Made by a program: the position numbers and the translations under genes | Assembly: GCA_020425125.1 (NCBI GenBank) | Contig: JAGQRV010000037.1 | Span: forward strand, 1-64,000 | DNA length: 64,000 nt | From: Paracoccaceae bacterium | GTDB taxonomy: Bacteria; Pseudomonadota; Alphaproteobacteria; Rhodobacterales; Rhodobacteraceae | Reading direction: 5' to 3' | Shown here: piece after piece, positions 1-9,862 of the stretch | How positions within the stretch are numbered: position 1 is the first letter of the stretch | How the letters are laid out: each line of letters begins with the position of its first letter | Notes under the pieces: generated by a model | What the model saw: only the letters and a program-made list of their open reading frames with translations | Database searches by the model: none | Told to the model about the DNA's origin: nothing

Positions 1-1412
1 CCGCCCTCGCGCCCGAAGCCGCTTTCGCGGTAGCCACCGAACCCGGCACCGGCATCGAACACATTGGTGCAGTTGACCCAGACCACGCCCGCCTTCACCT
101 GCGCTGCCACGTCGAGCGCGAGGCTCACGTTTTCCGACCAGATCGACGCGGCCAGCCCGTACCGCGTATTGTTGGCCAGGGCCACCGCCTCGTCCGGGGT
201 GCGGAACGTGGTCAGCGTTGCGACCGGGCCGAAGATCTCCTCGGTGGCCAGCACCGAGGCCGGTTCCACGCCGGTCGCCAGCGTCGGCGGGAAGAAGCAT
301 CCCTCGGGCGCCGGAACCTGATGCAATCGCGCGCCCTCGGCGACGCCCTGCGCCACCAGCCGTTCGATCCGCTGAAGCTGCACGGGATGCACGATCGCGC
401 CCACATCGGTCGACTTGTCCAGCGGATCGCCGACCCTGAGGCTCGCCATCCGCCGGGTCAGCAGCGCCTCGAACCGGCCCGCTACCGCCTCGGCCACCAG
501 GATCCGCGCCCCCGCGCAGCAGACCTGCCCCTGGTTGAACCAGATCGCGTCCACCACGCCCTCGACCGCAGCATCGAGATCGGCATCGGCGAAGACCACG
601 AAGGGCGACTTGCCGCCCAGCTCCAGGGTCAGCGCCTTGCCGCTTCCCGCGGTCCGGCGGCGGATCTCCCGGCCCACATCGGTGGAGCCGGTGAAGGCGA
701 TCTTGTCGATCCCCTCGTGCGCGACCAGCGCCGCGCCGGTCGCGCCGTCACCTGTGACGATATTGATCACGCCCTTCGGCAGGCCGCATTCCGCCGCGAT
801 CCGGGCGAAGGCGAGCGCGGTCAGCGGCGTGTACTCGGCCGGCTTCAGCACCAGCGTGTTGCCGGCCGCCAGGGCCGGCGCCACCTTCCAGGCCAGCATC
901 AGGAGCGGGAAGTTCCACGGGATGATCTGCCCGGCGACGCCATGCGGCCCGAGCCCCGGAAACTCGTCCTCCACCAATTCGGCCCATCCGGCATGGTGGT
1001 AGAAGTGCCGCGCCACCAGCGGCACGTCGATATCCCGGCTCTCGCGGATCGGCTTGCCGTTGTCGAGCGTTTCGAGCACTGCAAGGAAACGGGCGTGCTG
1101 CTGGATGTGCCGCGCCAGCGCATAGAGGTGCCGGGCGCGTTCGTGCCCCGTCAGCCCGGCCCATTTCGGTTGCGCCGCCCGCGCCGCCTTCACCGCGCGG
1201 TCCACATCCTCGGCCGTGCCTTGGGTGACGCGGGCCAGGTCCACGCCCGTCGCCGGATTCGTCACCGTGAACCCGTCGCCCGGCGCGGTGAATCCGCCAT
1301 CGATGAAATGGCCGAATGCCGGATTCTCGCCAAGCCAGCGCAAAACGATGGACGGATCTTCCGGCGCCAGGCCATAGTCCATGGTTTCAAGGATTTCCGC
1401 GATGTCGTTCAT
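1..1412 (-). CDS. Aldehyde dehydrogenase family protein (C-terminus beyond window)
   Basis: NAD(P)-dependent oxidation of an aldehyde to its acid is inferred from the family. The minus-strand frame starts at the ATG at 1412-1410 and runs off the left edge, so about 470 residues are visible. The order of landmarks is canonical: the PWNFP segment of the coenzyme site, FTGS near the nucleotide loop, the general-base glutamate in TLELGGKSP, and the catalytic cysteine in NQGQVCCAG. The start lies 8 bases after the deoC stop, so the two are almost certainly co-transcribed. deoC makes acetaldehyde, and an aldehyde dehydrogenase directly downstream is the expected partner. Exact substrate cannot be read from the sequence; acetaldehyde is the inference. 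Confidence 0.92.
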   Translation of the reverse strand, partial: MNDIAEILETMDYGLAPEDPSIVLRWLGENPAFGHFIDGGFTAPGDGFTVTNPATGVDLARVTQGTAEDVDRAVKAARAAQPKWAGLTGHERARHLYALARHIQQHARFLAVLETLDNGKPIRESRDIDVPLVARHFYHHAGWAELVEDEFPGLGPHGVAGQIIPWNFPLLMLAWKVAPALAAGNTLVLKPAEYTPLTALAFARIAAECGLPKGVINIVTGDGATGAALVAHEGIDKIAFTGSTDVGREIRRRTAGSGKALTLELGGKSPFVVFADADLDAAVEGVVDAIWFNQGQVCCAGARILVAEAVAGRFEALLTRRMASLRVGDPLDKSTDVGAIVHPVQLQRIERLVAQGVAEGARLHQVPAPEGCFFPPTLATGVEPASVLATEEIFGPVATLTTFRTPDEAVALANNTRYGLAASIWSENVSLALDVAAQVKAGVVWVNCTNVFDAGAGFGGYRESGFGREG

Positions 1413-1420
1413 GTCGATCC

Positions 1421-2455
1421 TCAAGCCATGGCGTGACGGTGGGACGCCGCATAGCGCCCGGTCACGTAGTGTTCGAGTTGCCGCTCGATATCGCCCAGCA
1501 TCGACGAGGCGCCCAGCCGGAACAGGTCCGGACGCAGCCAGGGCCGGCCCAGCTCCTCCTTCATCAGGATCTGCCAGGCCAGCGCATCCTTCGCCGAAGT
1601 CATCCCGCCCGCAGGCTTGAATCCGACGCGAAAGCCGGTCGCCTCGCCATAATCGCGGATCGCCCGCACCATCACCAGCGACACCGGCAGCGTCGCGTTC
1701 ACGCCCTCCTTGCCGGTCGAGGTCTTGATGAAGTCCGCCCCCGCCTGCATCGCCACCATCGAGGCGGCATAGACATTGCGCAGCGTCTTCAGATCTCCGG
1801 TCGCCAGGATCGCCTTCAGATGCGCCGCCCCGGCCGCCTCGCGCATCGCCGCGATCTCGTCAAAAAGCGCTGTCCAGTCCTGGCGCAGCACATGCTCGCG
1901 GGTGATCACGATGTCGATCTCGTCAGCGCCCTCGGCCACGGCATGGCGGATCTCGGCCAGCCTGAGGTCAAGCGGCATCAGGCCCGCGGGAAATCCGGTG
2001 GCCACCGACGCGACCGGCACGCCGGATCCCTCCAGCGCCCGCACCGCATGCGCGACCATCGTGGGATAGACGCAGACCGCCCCCGTGGTCAGCCGCAAGC
2101 CGCCGATCCCCAGCCCCTCCACGATCCGCGCCGCAAGCGGCTGGCGCGCCTTGGCACAAAGCCGTCGTACCCGGCCCGCGGTGTCGTCTCCGGCCAGCGT
2201 TGTCAGGTCCATGCAGCGGATCGCATTGACGAGCCAGGCCGCCTGATGTGCCTTCTTCACCGACCGCCGCGCCGTCAGCGAGGCGGCCCGGCGCTCGGCA
2301 GCGCTGCGGTTGACCGGGTGGCCAAGGAACATCTCCGGCGCCAGCGGCAGGCCGGGGTTGCGGACATGGCTGTCAGGCGCCCCGGCCGGGACCGGAACCG
2401 GATGCGCCCGCGCGGCCGCGTCCACCCGGGCGGCGGTGTCGGCCTCGATGCTCAT
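1421..2455 (-). CDS. deoC: Deoxyribose-phosphate aldolase
   Basis: Cleaves 2-deoxyribose-5-phosphate to glyceraldehyde-3-phosphate and acetaldehyde in deoxynucleoside catabolism. The 344-residue protein has a DeoC TIM barrel from about residue 70 on. It carries the Schiff-base lysine region GFKPAGGM and the second active-site lysine segment DFIKTSTGK. The start at 2455 (MSIEAD) is chosen because the frame upstream of it loses aldolase similarity and runs into unrelated sequence. The N-terminal extension (about 70 residues, containing HPVN and a KKAHQAAW segment) makes it longer than the E. coli enzyme, as in the longer alphaproteobacterial and eukaryotic forms. It is followed after 8 bases by an aldehyde dehydrogenase. 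Confidence 0.93.
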   Translation of the reverse strand: MSIEADTAARVDAAARAHPVPVPAGAPDSHVRNPGLPLAPEMFLGHPVNRSAAERRAASLTARRSVKKAHQAAWLVNAIRCMDLTTLAGDDTAGRVRRLCAKARQPLAARIVEGLGIGGLRLTTGAVCVYPTMVAHAVRALEGSGVPVASVATGFPAGLMPLDLRLAEIRHAVAEGADEIDIVITREHVLRQDWTALFDEIAAMREAAGAAHLKAILATGDLKTLRNVYAASMVAMQAGADFIKTSTGKEGVNATLPVSLVMVRAIRDYGEATGFRVGFKPAGGMTSAKDALAWQILMKEELGRPWLRPDLFRLGASSMLGDIERQLEHYVTGRYAASHRHAMA

Positions 2456-2643
2456 GGACGGGATCCTCCCAAAGATAGTGCCAGAATTCCGGCGTGCCCG
2501 GCCCCGATCTCCGCCGGGCCGGACAAGACCGAAAGGGGCGCCGAATTCGGGGCGAGCATGCGTCATCCGCTCCCCCTCTGGCAAGCACGCGCCGCGCGGC
2601 CGGCAGCGCCCGACGGGCGTGCTCGGGGCGGCAGCACGGGCGA

Positions 2644-4482
2644 TCAGCGCAACGCGAGGGTCTCGGTATGGACGGTGCCCTTGCCGTCCTCGGCGATCGT
2701 CACCCTGATCGACGTGGCATCGCGCGGCCAGTCCGGGATCACCTCGTAGCATTCCCCCTCGATCTCGAAGGGCAGGAACGTCTTGTCGAGATCGAGCGGG
2801 CGGCCCTGGCCCGGCGGCCCCGCAAACACCGTGCGCTTGAGACCGCTCGGCGGCGGACACCGCGACAGGCGGCGGACCAGTCGCGTGTCCTGGCGGCAGA
2901 ACGTGCCGATTTCGGGGCTCGAGGCAGCCTTGCAATCCTCCAGCGGCAACAGCGCCGGCTGGGCGCTGACGCAGACATAGACGTAATGCTCGTCGAAGAA
3001 GATCGAGCCGTTTGCGGGGAAGGCCGGACAGGCCACCGGGCTTGCCGGAACGTTCTCCTCGATCTTGCTCAGGCCGAACAGGCTCTGGAACATGCCGCGC
3101 GGCACGTAGTCGCCGGAAAAGACCGTGACCCCGAGCGACCCGCCCCAGCGGTATTCGCTGAACTGCCGGTCGCCGACCAGCCTCAGCTGCTGCCCGGCAT
3201 AGCCCGTCTCGGCCTGCACCGCCGTCTCGATCTGCCGGGCGAGGGCAAGCTCCGCCCGGGAAAACTGCGCCCGCGCCTGCCAGATCAGGGCCGAGAAGCC
3301 CGCCGTAATCGCGGCGACCAGGACCAGAACCGTCACCGCAGCGCCGGTCACGATGCGCTGCGGGGTAGCACTGGGGCCTGCCATCAGGCCGAGCGTGGTG
3401 CCGCCCGCAATGGCGGCGGCAAGCCAGAAGCCCATGAAGCCGAGCGCGCGGGCCGGCAGCTCGCCCGCGACGGTCAGAAGGCACAGCAGGATGGGCAGCC
3501 CGAACACCGCCGCGGCCGATGCCAGCGCAACGCGCAGCAGATCGACAAGATATCGTGTCACGCTCCGCCCGCGGCGATCTGCAAGGCTCGCCGCCACCGG
3601 CAGGACGAGCGCCAGGGCCGCAAAGGCGAACAGCGCCATCCGCACCGGCCGGGGCGGCGCCATCAGCTCGCCCTTCAGCACCCGCCGCATGACCCGCGGG
3701 ACGGAATCGAGCCTTGCGGCCAGCTCGTCCATTCCCGATCCGCCGAAGCGGTAGAAGGTGATCTCGCGCCCCTCCAGCGCCATCACCGCCTGCCATTCGA
3801 CGCGGTGGAGCCAGAGCGCCAGCCCGGAGGCCAGCGCGCAGAGGGCAAACAGCCAGACCACGCGGCCCAGCGGATACCGGTCGGCGCGAAGCAGCGCGAG
3901 GATCGGCAGGATCGCCCCGAACAGCGCGAAGGGCTGGTAGATCGCAAGGCTGAAGGCCAGGCATTGCGCCGCGACCGGAACCGCCGGAAGGCAGAGCCAG
4001 ACCCGCCCCATCGCTGCACGCCGCAGGATCAGGAAGCCCGACGCCGACAGCAGCAGGGCCAGCGGATAGGCGAAGACATGCGCGTTGAAGTTCAGTGCAC
4101 CGGCCATGTAGGGGTGGTTGACCCCGATGACGAAGATGAAGAACGCGAAAAGCGGGCGGGCCGTCCCCGGCACCGCTTCCCCGGCCACGATCCACGCGAC
4201 CGCCGCGAAACACAGGAAGGCAAGGCCGATCTGCAGCGGCATGTGGAACCGGCCGCCGAGAAGATCGCTGAAGATCAGGTCCATCGCCCAGCGGCCTTCC
4301 CGGTCCCCCCAGGTCTGGGTGAAGCCGTTCAGGTGGCGCCAGTCGTCGGAATTGTAGCCCTCGAAGGTCAGGCCGATCCAGGTTACCGCGACATAGACCG
4401 CAAGCGCGGCGATCAGGAAATGCGGCAGCCGGAACGCGGCGGCAGGGTGCTGCGGCGAGGCGCGCCAGCTGATCGCCGTCAT
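2644..4482 (-). CDS. Polytopic membrane protein, GtrII-like glucosyltransferase family
   Basis: A 612-residue protein with about ten to twelve hydrophobic segments between residues 20 and 410, followed by a soluble C-terminal region of about 200 residues. An early loop after the first membrane segment holds an acidic pair (EGYNSDDW). Together with the overall topology this resembles GtrII/GT-C-type O-antigen glucosyltransferases, which use polyprenyl-linked sugars on the periplasmic face. The start at 4482 gives an ATGA overlap with the stop of the upstream arylsulfotransferase-fold gene, so they are translationally coupled. The acceptor and donor are unknown. The family call rests on topology and a short motif only and could be another integral membrane glycosyltransferase. 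Confidence 0.5.
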   Translation of the reverse strand: MTAISWRASPQHPAAAFRLPHFLIAALAVYVAVTWIGLTFEGYNSDDWRHLNGFTQTWGDREGRWAMDLIFSDLLGGRFHMPLQIGLAFLCFAAVAWIVAGEAVPGTARPLFAFFIFVIGVNHPYMAGALNFNAHVFAYPLALLLSASGFLILRRAAMGRVWLCLPAVPVAAQCLAFSLAIYQPFALFGAILPILALLRADRYPLGRVVWLFALCALASGLALWLHRVEWQAVMALEGREITFYRFGGSGMDELAARLDSVPRVMRRVLKGELMAPPRPVRMALFAFAALALVLPVAASLADRRGRSVTRYLVDLLRVALASAAAVFGLPILLCLLTVAGELPARALGFMGFWLAAAIAGGTTLGLMAGPSATPQRIVTGAAVTVLVLVAAITAGFSALIWQARAQFSRAELALARQIETAVQAETGYAGQQLRLVGDRQFSEYRWGGSLGVTVFSGDYVPRGMFQSLFGLSKIEENVPASPVACPAFPANGSIFFDEHYVYVCVSAQPALLPLEDCKAASSPEIGTFCRQDTRLVRRLSRCPPPSGLKRTVFAGPPGQGRPLDLDKTFLPFEIEGECYEVIPDWPRDATSIRVTIAEDGKGTVHTETLALR

Positions 4483-5879
4483 TGCGTGCTCTCCGTCGCT
4501 GCCGTGCCCGCGCCCGATGTCAGCGCCACCGCCGTGCTGCCGTTGCACTGCCAGACGTCGGCCGGGATGGTGCCGTCGGGAATGCGGATCGCCGATTCGA
4601 TCAGTGCGGCCGTCTTCGCGCTCGACGGCAGCACCAGCGACCAGACGATCTTGCCGGCCGGATCGATCTCGAACACCCGCCCCCGCGCCGTCTCGGCGAT
4701 CAGCCGGTTGCCATTGGGAAGCGTCTGATGCGTACCCATGATCCAGCTGAAGAAGGTTTCGTCCTGCGACACCGGAAACACCGTCCGGGTCTCGCCGGTC
4801 GTCGCATCGAAGCTCAGGATCCGCGATCCGGCATAGTCGCGGCCCGGAATCTTGCGCAGCAGGCCGTTGTCGAAGACCTCGATGGTGCCGTCGTCCATCA
4901 CGTCCGGGTCATGCTGGCCGATCCAGGGACCGGACTTCATCCACTTGAATTCCCCGCTCACCGGATCGGCGATCGCCAGCGCATTGAGATTGCGGAGCGA
5001 CAGCAGCAGGTCGCCGGGCTCGACCCCGTCGATCTTCGCCGCCAGCGCCGCGTTGACCTCCTCGACATCGTTGAGATGCAGCGGGTCCAGATCCGCGGGC
5101 TTCATGGCCGCGAAGCGGCCGAAGTCCTGATGCGCCGCCAGCCAGGCGATCGCCGGGCCAAGCACCGGCACCTCGCGCAGGATCTCGCCATCGGGCGACA
5201 CCAGGAGCGCCGCGTCGGCATAGAAATTGTCGGTCTGCATGATCCCAGCGACCGTGGCGCCCATGATCAGGTCGGCCGGGTCGATCGCGGCAGGGTCAAG
5301 CTTGACCGGGATCCAGAAGCTTCCGTCCGGGTTCCGGCTGATCGCGTGGTGGGTCATCCGATCCAGCGTCCACTCGACCCCGCCGCAGGCACCGAACTTC
5401 GCGCTGCCCTTCTCGGCGAAGTTGACCACGATGGAGCCGTCGGGATTCACCTCGAGCCCTTGCGTGTGGTAGTTGAACTTGCCCTTCGGAAGGTTCTTTT
5501 CCGGGATCACATGGGTCGGATGCGGCCAGACCTCGTAGAACTCCATCGGCCATTCGCGGACCAGCCGCCCGGACATGTCGTAAAGCCGGATCGCCGCCCC
5601 GTTCTCGAACATGCCCTGAACCAGCGTCAGCCCGTCCATCGTCGCGCCCGCGTCATGGACGGTCACGCCGTCGCCCGGATAGACGCGCGGTACGATCTTC
5701 GGATCGCGCAGCCAGGGGCCGCGGATTTCCTCCTTGAGGACAGCGATCGTGTCGCGCACGAACCCCGAGGGCGGCAGCTGAAGGACGGCCAGGATCAGTC
5801 CGGCACAGAAGACCAGGAAAACGGCAGAAGCCAGGAAAGCGATCCGCGAGAAACCATCGAACGACTTCATGACCAACAC
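4479..5879 (-). CDS. Arylsulfotransferase (ASST)-fold protein, membrane-anchored
   Basis: A 466-residue protein with one N-terminal membrane segment (about residues 12-35), followed by a long beta-rich region. Repeated motifs of the type H-x-D/N (WPHPTHV, QHDPDVMDD, GTHQTLPNGN) match the propeller repeats of the bacterial arylsulfotransferase/ASST-like family. ASST enzymes move sulfate from one phenolic ester to another in the periplasm, but many family members have no proven activity. MLVMKS offers two starts, 5879 and 5870. The gene overlaps the GtrII-like gene by four bases, suggesting that the pair decorates a cell-surface molecule, which is inference. Confidence 0.6.
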   Translation of the reverse strand: MLVMKSFDGFSRIAFLASAVFLVFCAGLILAVLQLPPSGFVRDTIAVLKEEIRGPWLRDPKIVPRVYPGDGVTVHDAGATMDGLTLVQGMFENGAAIRLYDMSGRLVREWPMEFYEVWPHPTHVIPEKNLPKGKFNYHTQGLEVNPDGSIVVNFAEKGSAKFGACGGVEWTLDRMTHHAISRNPDGSFWIPVKLDPAAIDPADLIMGATVAGIMQTDNFYADAALLVSPDGEILREVPVLGPAIAWLAAHQDFGRFAAMKPADLDPLHLNDVEEVNAALAAKIDGVEPGDLLLSLRNLNALAIADPVSGEFKWMKSGPWIGQHDPDVMDDGTIEVFDNGLLRKIPGRDYAGSRILSFDATTGETRTVFPVSQDETFFSWIMGTHQTLPNGNRLIAETARGRVFEIDPAGKIVWSLVLPSSAKTAALIESAIRIPDGTIPADVWQCNGSTAVALTSGAGTAATESTQ

Positions 5880-6036
5880 ATCCGGACCGATTACGCTGCC
5901 GTGCGAGCCGCATACCAGTTAAGGCTGCGCGGAGTCGATGCGTAAAGGCAATTCTCGGGCCATGCCCTCTCTCGGCGGAATTCCGACATTTTCTGCCGAA
6001 CCAACGCCGGCAAAGTCACCGCTCGCGCCGCGTCGC

Positions 6037-6573
6037 TCAGGCCAGGTGCCGCGCAAGCCGCGGCAGGCGCGCACGTTTCAGAATCGCCCGCCGCGTCGGC
6101 GCAACCGGAGCCGCCTCCAGCGGCGCGAGCGCGGCGGCGACGCTTTCGGCCACCGCGTCGGGCGCATCGGCGGCAAGTTCCATCAGAAAGGCATCCGGGT
6201 GACTCGGGCGGAGGCCGTGGCGCGCCAGGGTCCGGCCCGGGAAGTCGGTCAGGTTCAGCGTCACCACCAGATCCGCCCCGCCGGCGATGGCGCCGGCCAG
6301 AACATGGCGGTCGGACGGGTCGGGCAGCGACAGCACCGCCTCCAGATCCGGAGCCGGGGAAATCTCCGCCCCGGCGAATCCCGCGCTCAACTGTGCAATC
6401 TCCGCCGCGATCTGCCCGGCCTGTTCGGGATGAGTGCGCAGCACGGCGCGGCGCCATTCCTCCAGGATCCGCGCGGACCAGAGCGGCTGGAACAGCCCGC
6501 GCGCGGCGCAGCCGGTCAGAACGCTGCGCAGGACCGTCGGATAGAGCACGCAGGCATCCAGCAGCGCCCGCAT
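6037..6573 (-). CDS. PIN-domain protein
   Basis: A 178-residue protein beginning MRALLDACVLYP, with the first PIN aspartate at residue 6. Further acidic residues lie in the SDRHVLAGA and VTLNLTDFPGR segments, which is the pattern of the PIN_3 type of Mg2+-dependent ribonuclease. It starts one base inside the stop codon of the methyltransferase gene (TGATG), so the two are translationally coupled. There is no small antitoxin-like gene upstream, and the tight link to an rRNA methyltransferase argues that this is not a classical VapBC toxin. A role in RNA metabolism is inference. Confidence 0.72.
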   Translation of the reverse strand: MRALLDACVLYPTVLRSVLTGCAARGLFQPLWSARILEEWRRAVLRTHPEQAGQIAAEIAQLSAGFAGAEISPAPDLEAVLSLPDPSDRHVLAGAIAGGADLVVTLNLTDFPGRTLARHGLRPSHPDAFLMELAADAPDAVAESVAAALAPLEAAPVAPTRRAILKRARLPRLARHLA

Positions 6574-7781
6574 CAATCGAGCCGGAAGAACAGCGCCTTC
6601 AGATAGCCGCTTTCGGCCAGCTGCGGATGCTGCGGATGATCCGGCGCGGCAAAGCCGGTGCGCAGGATCTGCGCCCCCCGCCCGGCGCGCCCAATCCCCC
6701 GGACCGAGGCCTGACGGAACGCATCGAGCCCCGCCGCATGGGAACACGAGCAGAGCACCAGATAGCCCCCCGGCGCCACCAGCGGCGCGGCCAGCCGGGC
6801 GACGCGCTCATAGGCCCGCAGCCCCGCCTCCAACGCGGGTTTCGCCGGCGCGAAGGCGGGCGGGTCGCAGATCACCAGCTCATAGCGCTCCCCGGCGGCG
6901 GCCAGTTCGGCCATGACCTCGAAGGCATCGCCCTTCCGGGTGGCGAAGCGCTCCGCCATTCCGCCCCGCGCCGCGCCGTCCTGCGCCAGGTCGAGCGCCG
7001 CCTGCGAGCCGTCGACGGCCAGTGCGGACACCGCGCCCCCGGCCAGCGCCGCCAAGGCGAAGCCGCCGACATGGGAAAAGACGTCGAGCACCCGCGCACC
7101 CGCCGCCAGGCGCTGCGCAAAGGCGTGGTTGTCGCGCTGGTCGAAGAACAGCCCCGTCTTCTGCCCGCCCAGAAGGTCCGCCAGATAGGTGGCACCGTTC
7201 ATCGGCACCGCAACGGGTCCCTCTACCGCACCCGCGATCACGCCGGTCGCCTCGTCGAGCCCTTCGAACTTGCGCGCCCGCCCGCCGGCATTCTTGACGA
7301 TCGCGGTCACCCCGGTGACCTCCTGCAGCGCTTCGGCGATCAGATCCAGCCGGGTCTCGGCCCAGGCGGCATTGGGCTGGATCACCGCGGCCGCGCCGAA
7401 GCGGTCGATCACCAGCCCCGGAAGCCCGTCGGCCTCGGCATGGACCAGACGGTAGTAGGGCGCCGGATAGAGCCGCTCCCGCAGGGCCGCCGCCACCGCG
7501 ATCCGGGCCGCGATCCAGTCCCGGTCGACCTGCGCCGCCGGATCCCGGTCGAGCATCCGGGCGATGATCTTCGATCCCGGCGACACCGCCACCAGGCCGA
7601 GCGGCGCGCGCTCGCCGTCCTCCAGCACCGCCAGCGTCCCCGGCGCCAGCGACTTGGTGCGCCGGTCGGTCACCAGTTCGTTGTCGTAGACCCAGGGAAA
7701 TCCGTGCCGGATCCGCCGCGCATCCGCATTTGGCCTGAGCCGCACCCGCGCCGTCACATCAACCGCTTCGTCGTCCAACAC
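6573..7781 (-). CDS. Class I SAM-dependent rRNA methyltransferase, RlmI/RlmK-like
   Basis: A 402-residue protein with the RlmI layout: an N-terminal PUA-like RNA-binding region (about residues 5-85, RIRHGFPWVYDNE), a central EEHEI-type linker, and a Rossmann methyltransferase domain (about residues 190-390). The SAM loop is VLDVFSHVGGFA and the catalytic motif IV is CDPPAF. Known family members methylate cytosine C5 in 23S rRNA, but several paralogues exist, so the target base is not certain. It is the first gene of a pair with the PIN protein and is divergent from edd across a 229-base spacer. Confidence 0.85.
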   Translation of the reverse strand: MLDDEAVDVTARVRLRPNADARRIRHGFPWVYDNELVTDRRTKSLAPGTLAVLEDGERAPLGLVAVSPGSKIIARMLDRDPAAQVDRDWIAARIAVAAALRERLYPAPYYRLVHAEADGLPGLVIDRFGAAAVIQPNAAWAETRLDLIAEALQEVTGVTAIVKNAGGRARKFEGLDEATGVIAGAVEGPVAVPMNGATYLADLLGGQKTGLFFDQRDNHAFAQRLAAGARVLDVFSHVGGFALAALAGGAVSALAVDGSQAALDLAQDGAARGGMAERFATRKGDAFEVMAELAAAGERYELVICDPPAFAPAKPALEAGLRAYERVARLAAPLVAPGGYLVLCSCSHAAGLDAFRQASVRGIGRAGRGAQILRTGFAAPDHPQHPQLAESGYLKALFFRLD

Positions 7782-8010
7782 GCCCGCTCCCTGCCCCGCA
7801 CCGCCGATCCGCGTGACCTTAGGCCGTCGCCGTCGCGGACGAAAGACCGCCCCGGCCCGTCACGCGCGTCAAATCCCGGCGCGGGGCCTTCCGCCGCGGA
7901 ACCCTGCCAGCGGCAAAGCACCGCCGGTCGGGCCGGAGATTGGTGGTGACACCGCTACCGCTAACACCTAAGGTCGCGCCAGAGGAATTCCGCACCGAAA
8001 GGGGCCCCCC

Positions 8011-9834
8011 ATGACCTTGAACCCAACCGTCGACCGGGTCACCGACCGGGTCCGAGAACGCAGTCTGAAAAGCCGCGACACCTATCTCTCGCGGATACGC
8101 GCGGCGGTCGAGGCCGGGCCGGTCCGCGCCCATCTGAGCTGCGGCAACCAGGCCCATGCCTATGCCGCGATGGGCGACCAGAAGGACGCGCTGGCAGAGG
8201 GGCGCCAGCCCAATCTCGGCATCGTCACCGCCTATAACGACATGCTCTCGGCGCACCAGCCGTTCGAGGACTATCCCAAGGTGATCCGCGAGGCCGCCCG
8301 CGCGGCCGGCGGCACCGCACAGGTCGCGGGCGGCGTCCCGGCAATGTGCGACGGCGTCACCCAGGGACAGCCGGGGATGGAGATGTCGCTGTTTTCCCGC
8401 GACGTGATCGCGCTCGCCACGGGGGTGGCGCTGTCGCACAACTGCTTCGACGCGGCCGCCTATATGGGCGTGTGCGACAAGATCGTCCCCGGCCTGGTGA
8501 TGGCCGCCGCCACGTTCGGCCACATCCCCGGCATCTTCATCCCGGCCGGCCCGATGACCAGCGGATTGCCCAACGACGAGAAGTCGAAGGTCCGCCAGCA
8601 ATTCGCCGCCGGCGAAGTCGGCCGCGACAAGCTGATGGAGGCCGAGATGGCCTCCTATCACGGGCCCGGCACCTGCACCTTCTACGGCACCGCGAACACC
8701 AACCAGATGCTGATGGAGTTCATGGGCCTGCACCTGCCCGGCGCCTCCTTCGTCAATCCCGGCACGCCGCTGCGCGAGGCGCTGACCCGTGCGGCGACCG
8801 AACGCGCGCTGGCGATCACCGCGCTCGGAAACGACTTCCGCCCGGTCTCGGACATCCTCGACGAACGGGCCTTCGTGAACGGCATCATCGGGCTGATGGC
8901 GACCGGCGGCTCGACCAACCTGGTCATCCACATGCCGGCGATGGCGCGCGCCGCGGGCGTGCTTCTCGATCTTTCGGATTTCGAGGCGCTGTCCGAGGTC
9001 ACCCCGCTTCTCGCCAAGGTCTACCCGAACGGGCTTGCGGACGTGAACCATTTCCACGCCGCGGGCGGGCTTCAGTTCATGATCGCACAGCTTCTCGAAG
9101 CCGGGCTGCTGCATCCCGACGCCAAGACCGTCGCGGGCGACGGGCTCGACCTCTACACGCGCGAGCCGAAGCTCACCGAAACCGGTCTCAACTGGAATGC
9201 CGGGCCGCGCGAAAGCCAGAACGACAAGATCCTCCGCCCCGCCACCGATCCGTTCCAGAAATCCGGCGGTCTGAAGCAGCTTGCGGGCAATCTCGGCCGC
9301 GGTCTGATGAAGGTCTCGGCGGTGGCGCCCGAACGCCACGTGATCGAGGCGAAGGCGCGCGTCTTCCACGACCAGAGCGAGGTCAAGGCGGCGTTCAAGG
9401 CCGGCGAGTTCACCGAGGACACCGTTGTCGTCGTGCGCTTCCAGGGTCCCAAGGCGAACGGCATGCCCGAACTTCACAGCCTCACCCCGACGCTCGCCGT
9501 CCTTCAGGACCGCGGCCTCAAGGTGGCTCTGGTGACCGACGGGCGGATGTCGGGCGCCTCGGGCAAGGTCCCGGCCTGCATCCACGTCGCCCCCGAGGCC
9601 GTCGAAGGCGGGCTGATCGGCAAGGTCCGGGACGGCGACCGCATCCGTGTCGACGCGGTCAAGGGCGTGCTCGAAGTGCTCGAAGAGGGCGTGGAGGACC
9701 GCCCCGCCGCGGCGCCCGACCTGACCGGCAACCAGTTCGGCATCGGGCGCGAGCTTTTCTCGGTCTTCCGCGAATTCGTGGGGCCGGTGGACACGGGCGC
9801 AAGCGTCGCGCTCCGCGCCAGCGAACCGGCGTGA
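8011..9834 (+). CDS. edd: Phosphogluconate dehydratase
   Basis: Converts 6-phosphogluconate to 2-keto-3-deoxy-6-phosphogluconate, the first committed step of the Entner-Doudoroff pathway. The 607-residue length is that of the IlvD/Edd family. The iron-sulfur cysteines are visible in [15 protein letters not shown] and in [15 protein letters not shown], and the family signature [15 protein letters not shown] lies near residue 510. A purine-rich ribosome site (GAAAGGGG) sits just before the start. It is followed by eda after 28 bases, so one transcript is likely to carry the whole branch. No zwf/pgl genes are in the window. Confidence 0.97.
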   Translation: MTLNPTVDRVTDRVRERSLKSRDTYLSRIRAAVEAGPVRAHLSCGNQAHAYAAMGDQKDALAEGRQPNLGIVTAYNDMLSAHQPFEDYPKVIREAARAAGGTAQVAGGVPAMCDGVTQGQPGMEMSLFSRDVIALATGVALSHNCFDAAAYMGVCDKIVPGLVMAAATFGHIPGIFIPAGPMTSGLPNDEKSKVRQQFAAGEVGRDKLMEAEMASYHGPGTCTFYGTANTNQMLMEFMGLHLPGASFVNPGTPLREALTRAATERALAITALGNDFRPVSDILDERAFVNGIIGLMATGGSTNLVIHMPAMARAAGVLLDLSDFEALSEVTPLLAKVYPNGLADVNHFHAAGGLQFMIAQLLEAGLLHPDAKTVAGDGLDLYTREPKLTETGLNWNAGPRESQNDKILRPATDPFQKSGGLKQLAGNLGRGLMKVSAVAPERHVIEAKARVFHDQSEVKAAFKAGEFTEDTVVVVRFQGPKANGMPELHSLTPTLAVLQDRGLKVALVTDGRMSGASGKVPACIHVAPEAVEGGLIGKVRDGDRIRVDAVKGVLEVLEEGVEDRPAAAPDLTGNQFGIGRELFSVFREFVGPVDTGASVALRASEPA

Positions 9835-9862
9835 CCGGCGCGACATCTGACGAGGGACAGAC

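Noticed and set aside
1421..4213. A single open minus-strand frame spanning deoC and part of the membrane protein gene
   Set aside because: Only the deoC portion (to 2455) has protein-like similarity. The rest is a GC-rich out-of-frame shadow of the GtrII-like gene, so it is not a fusion.
6037..6573. PIN protein as VapC of a toxin-antitoxin pair
   Set aside because: No antitoxin-sized gene adjoins it; its upstream neighbour is a full-length methyltransferase.
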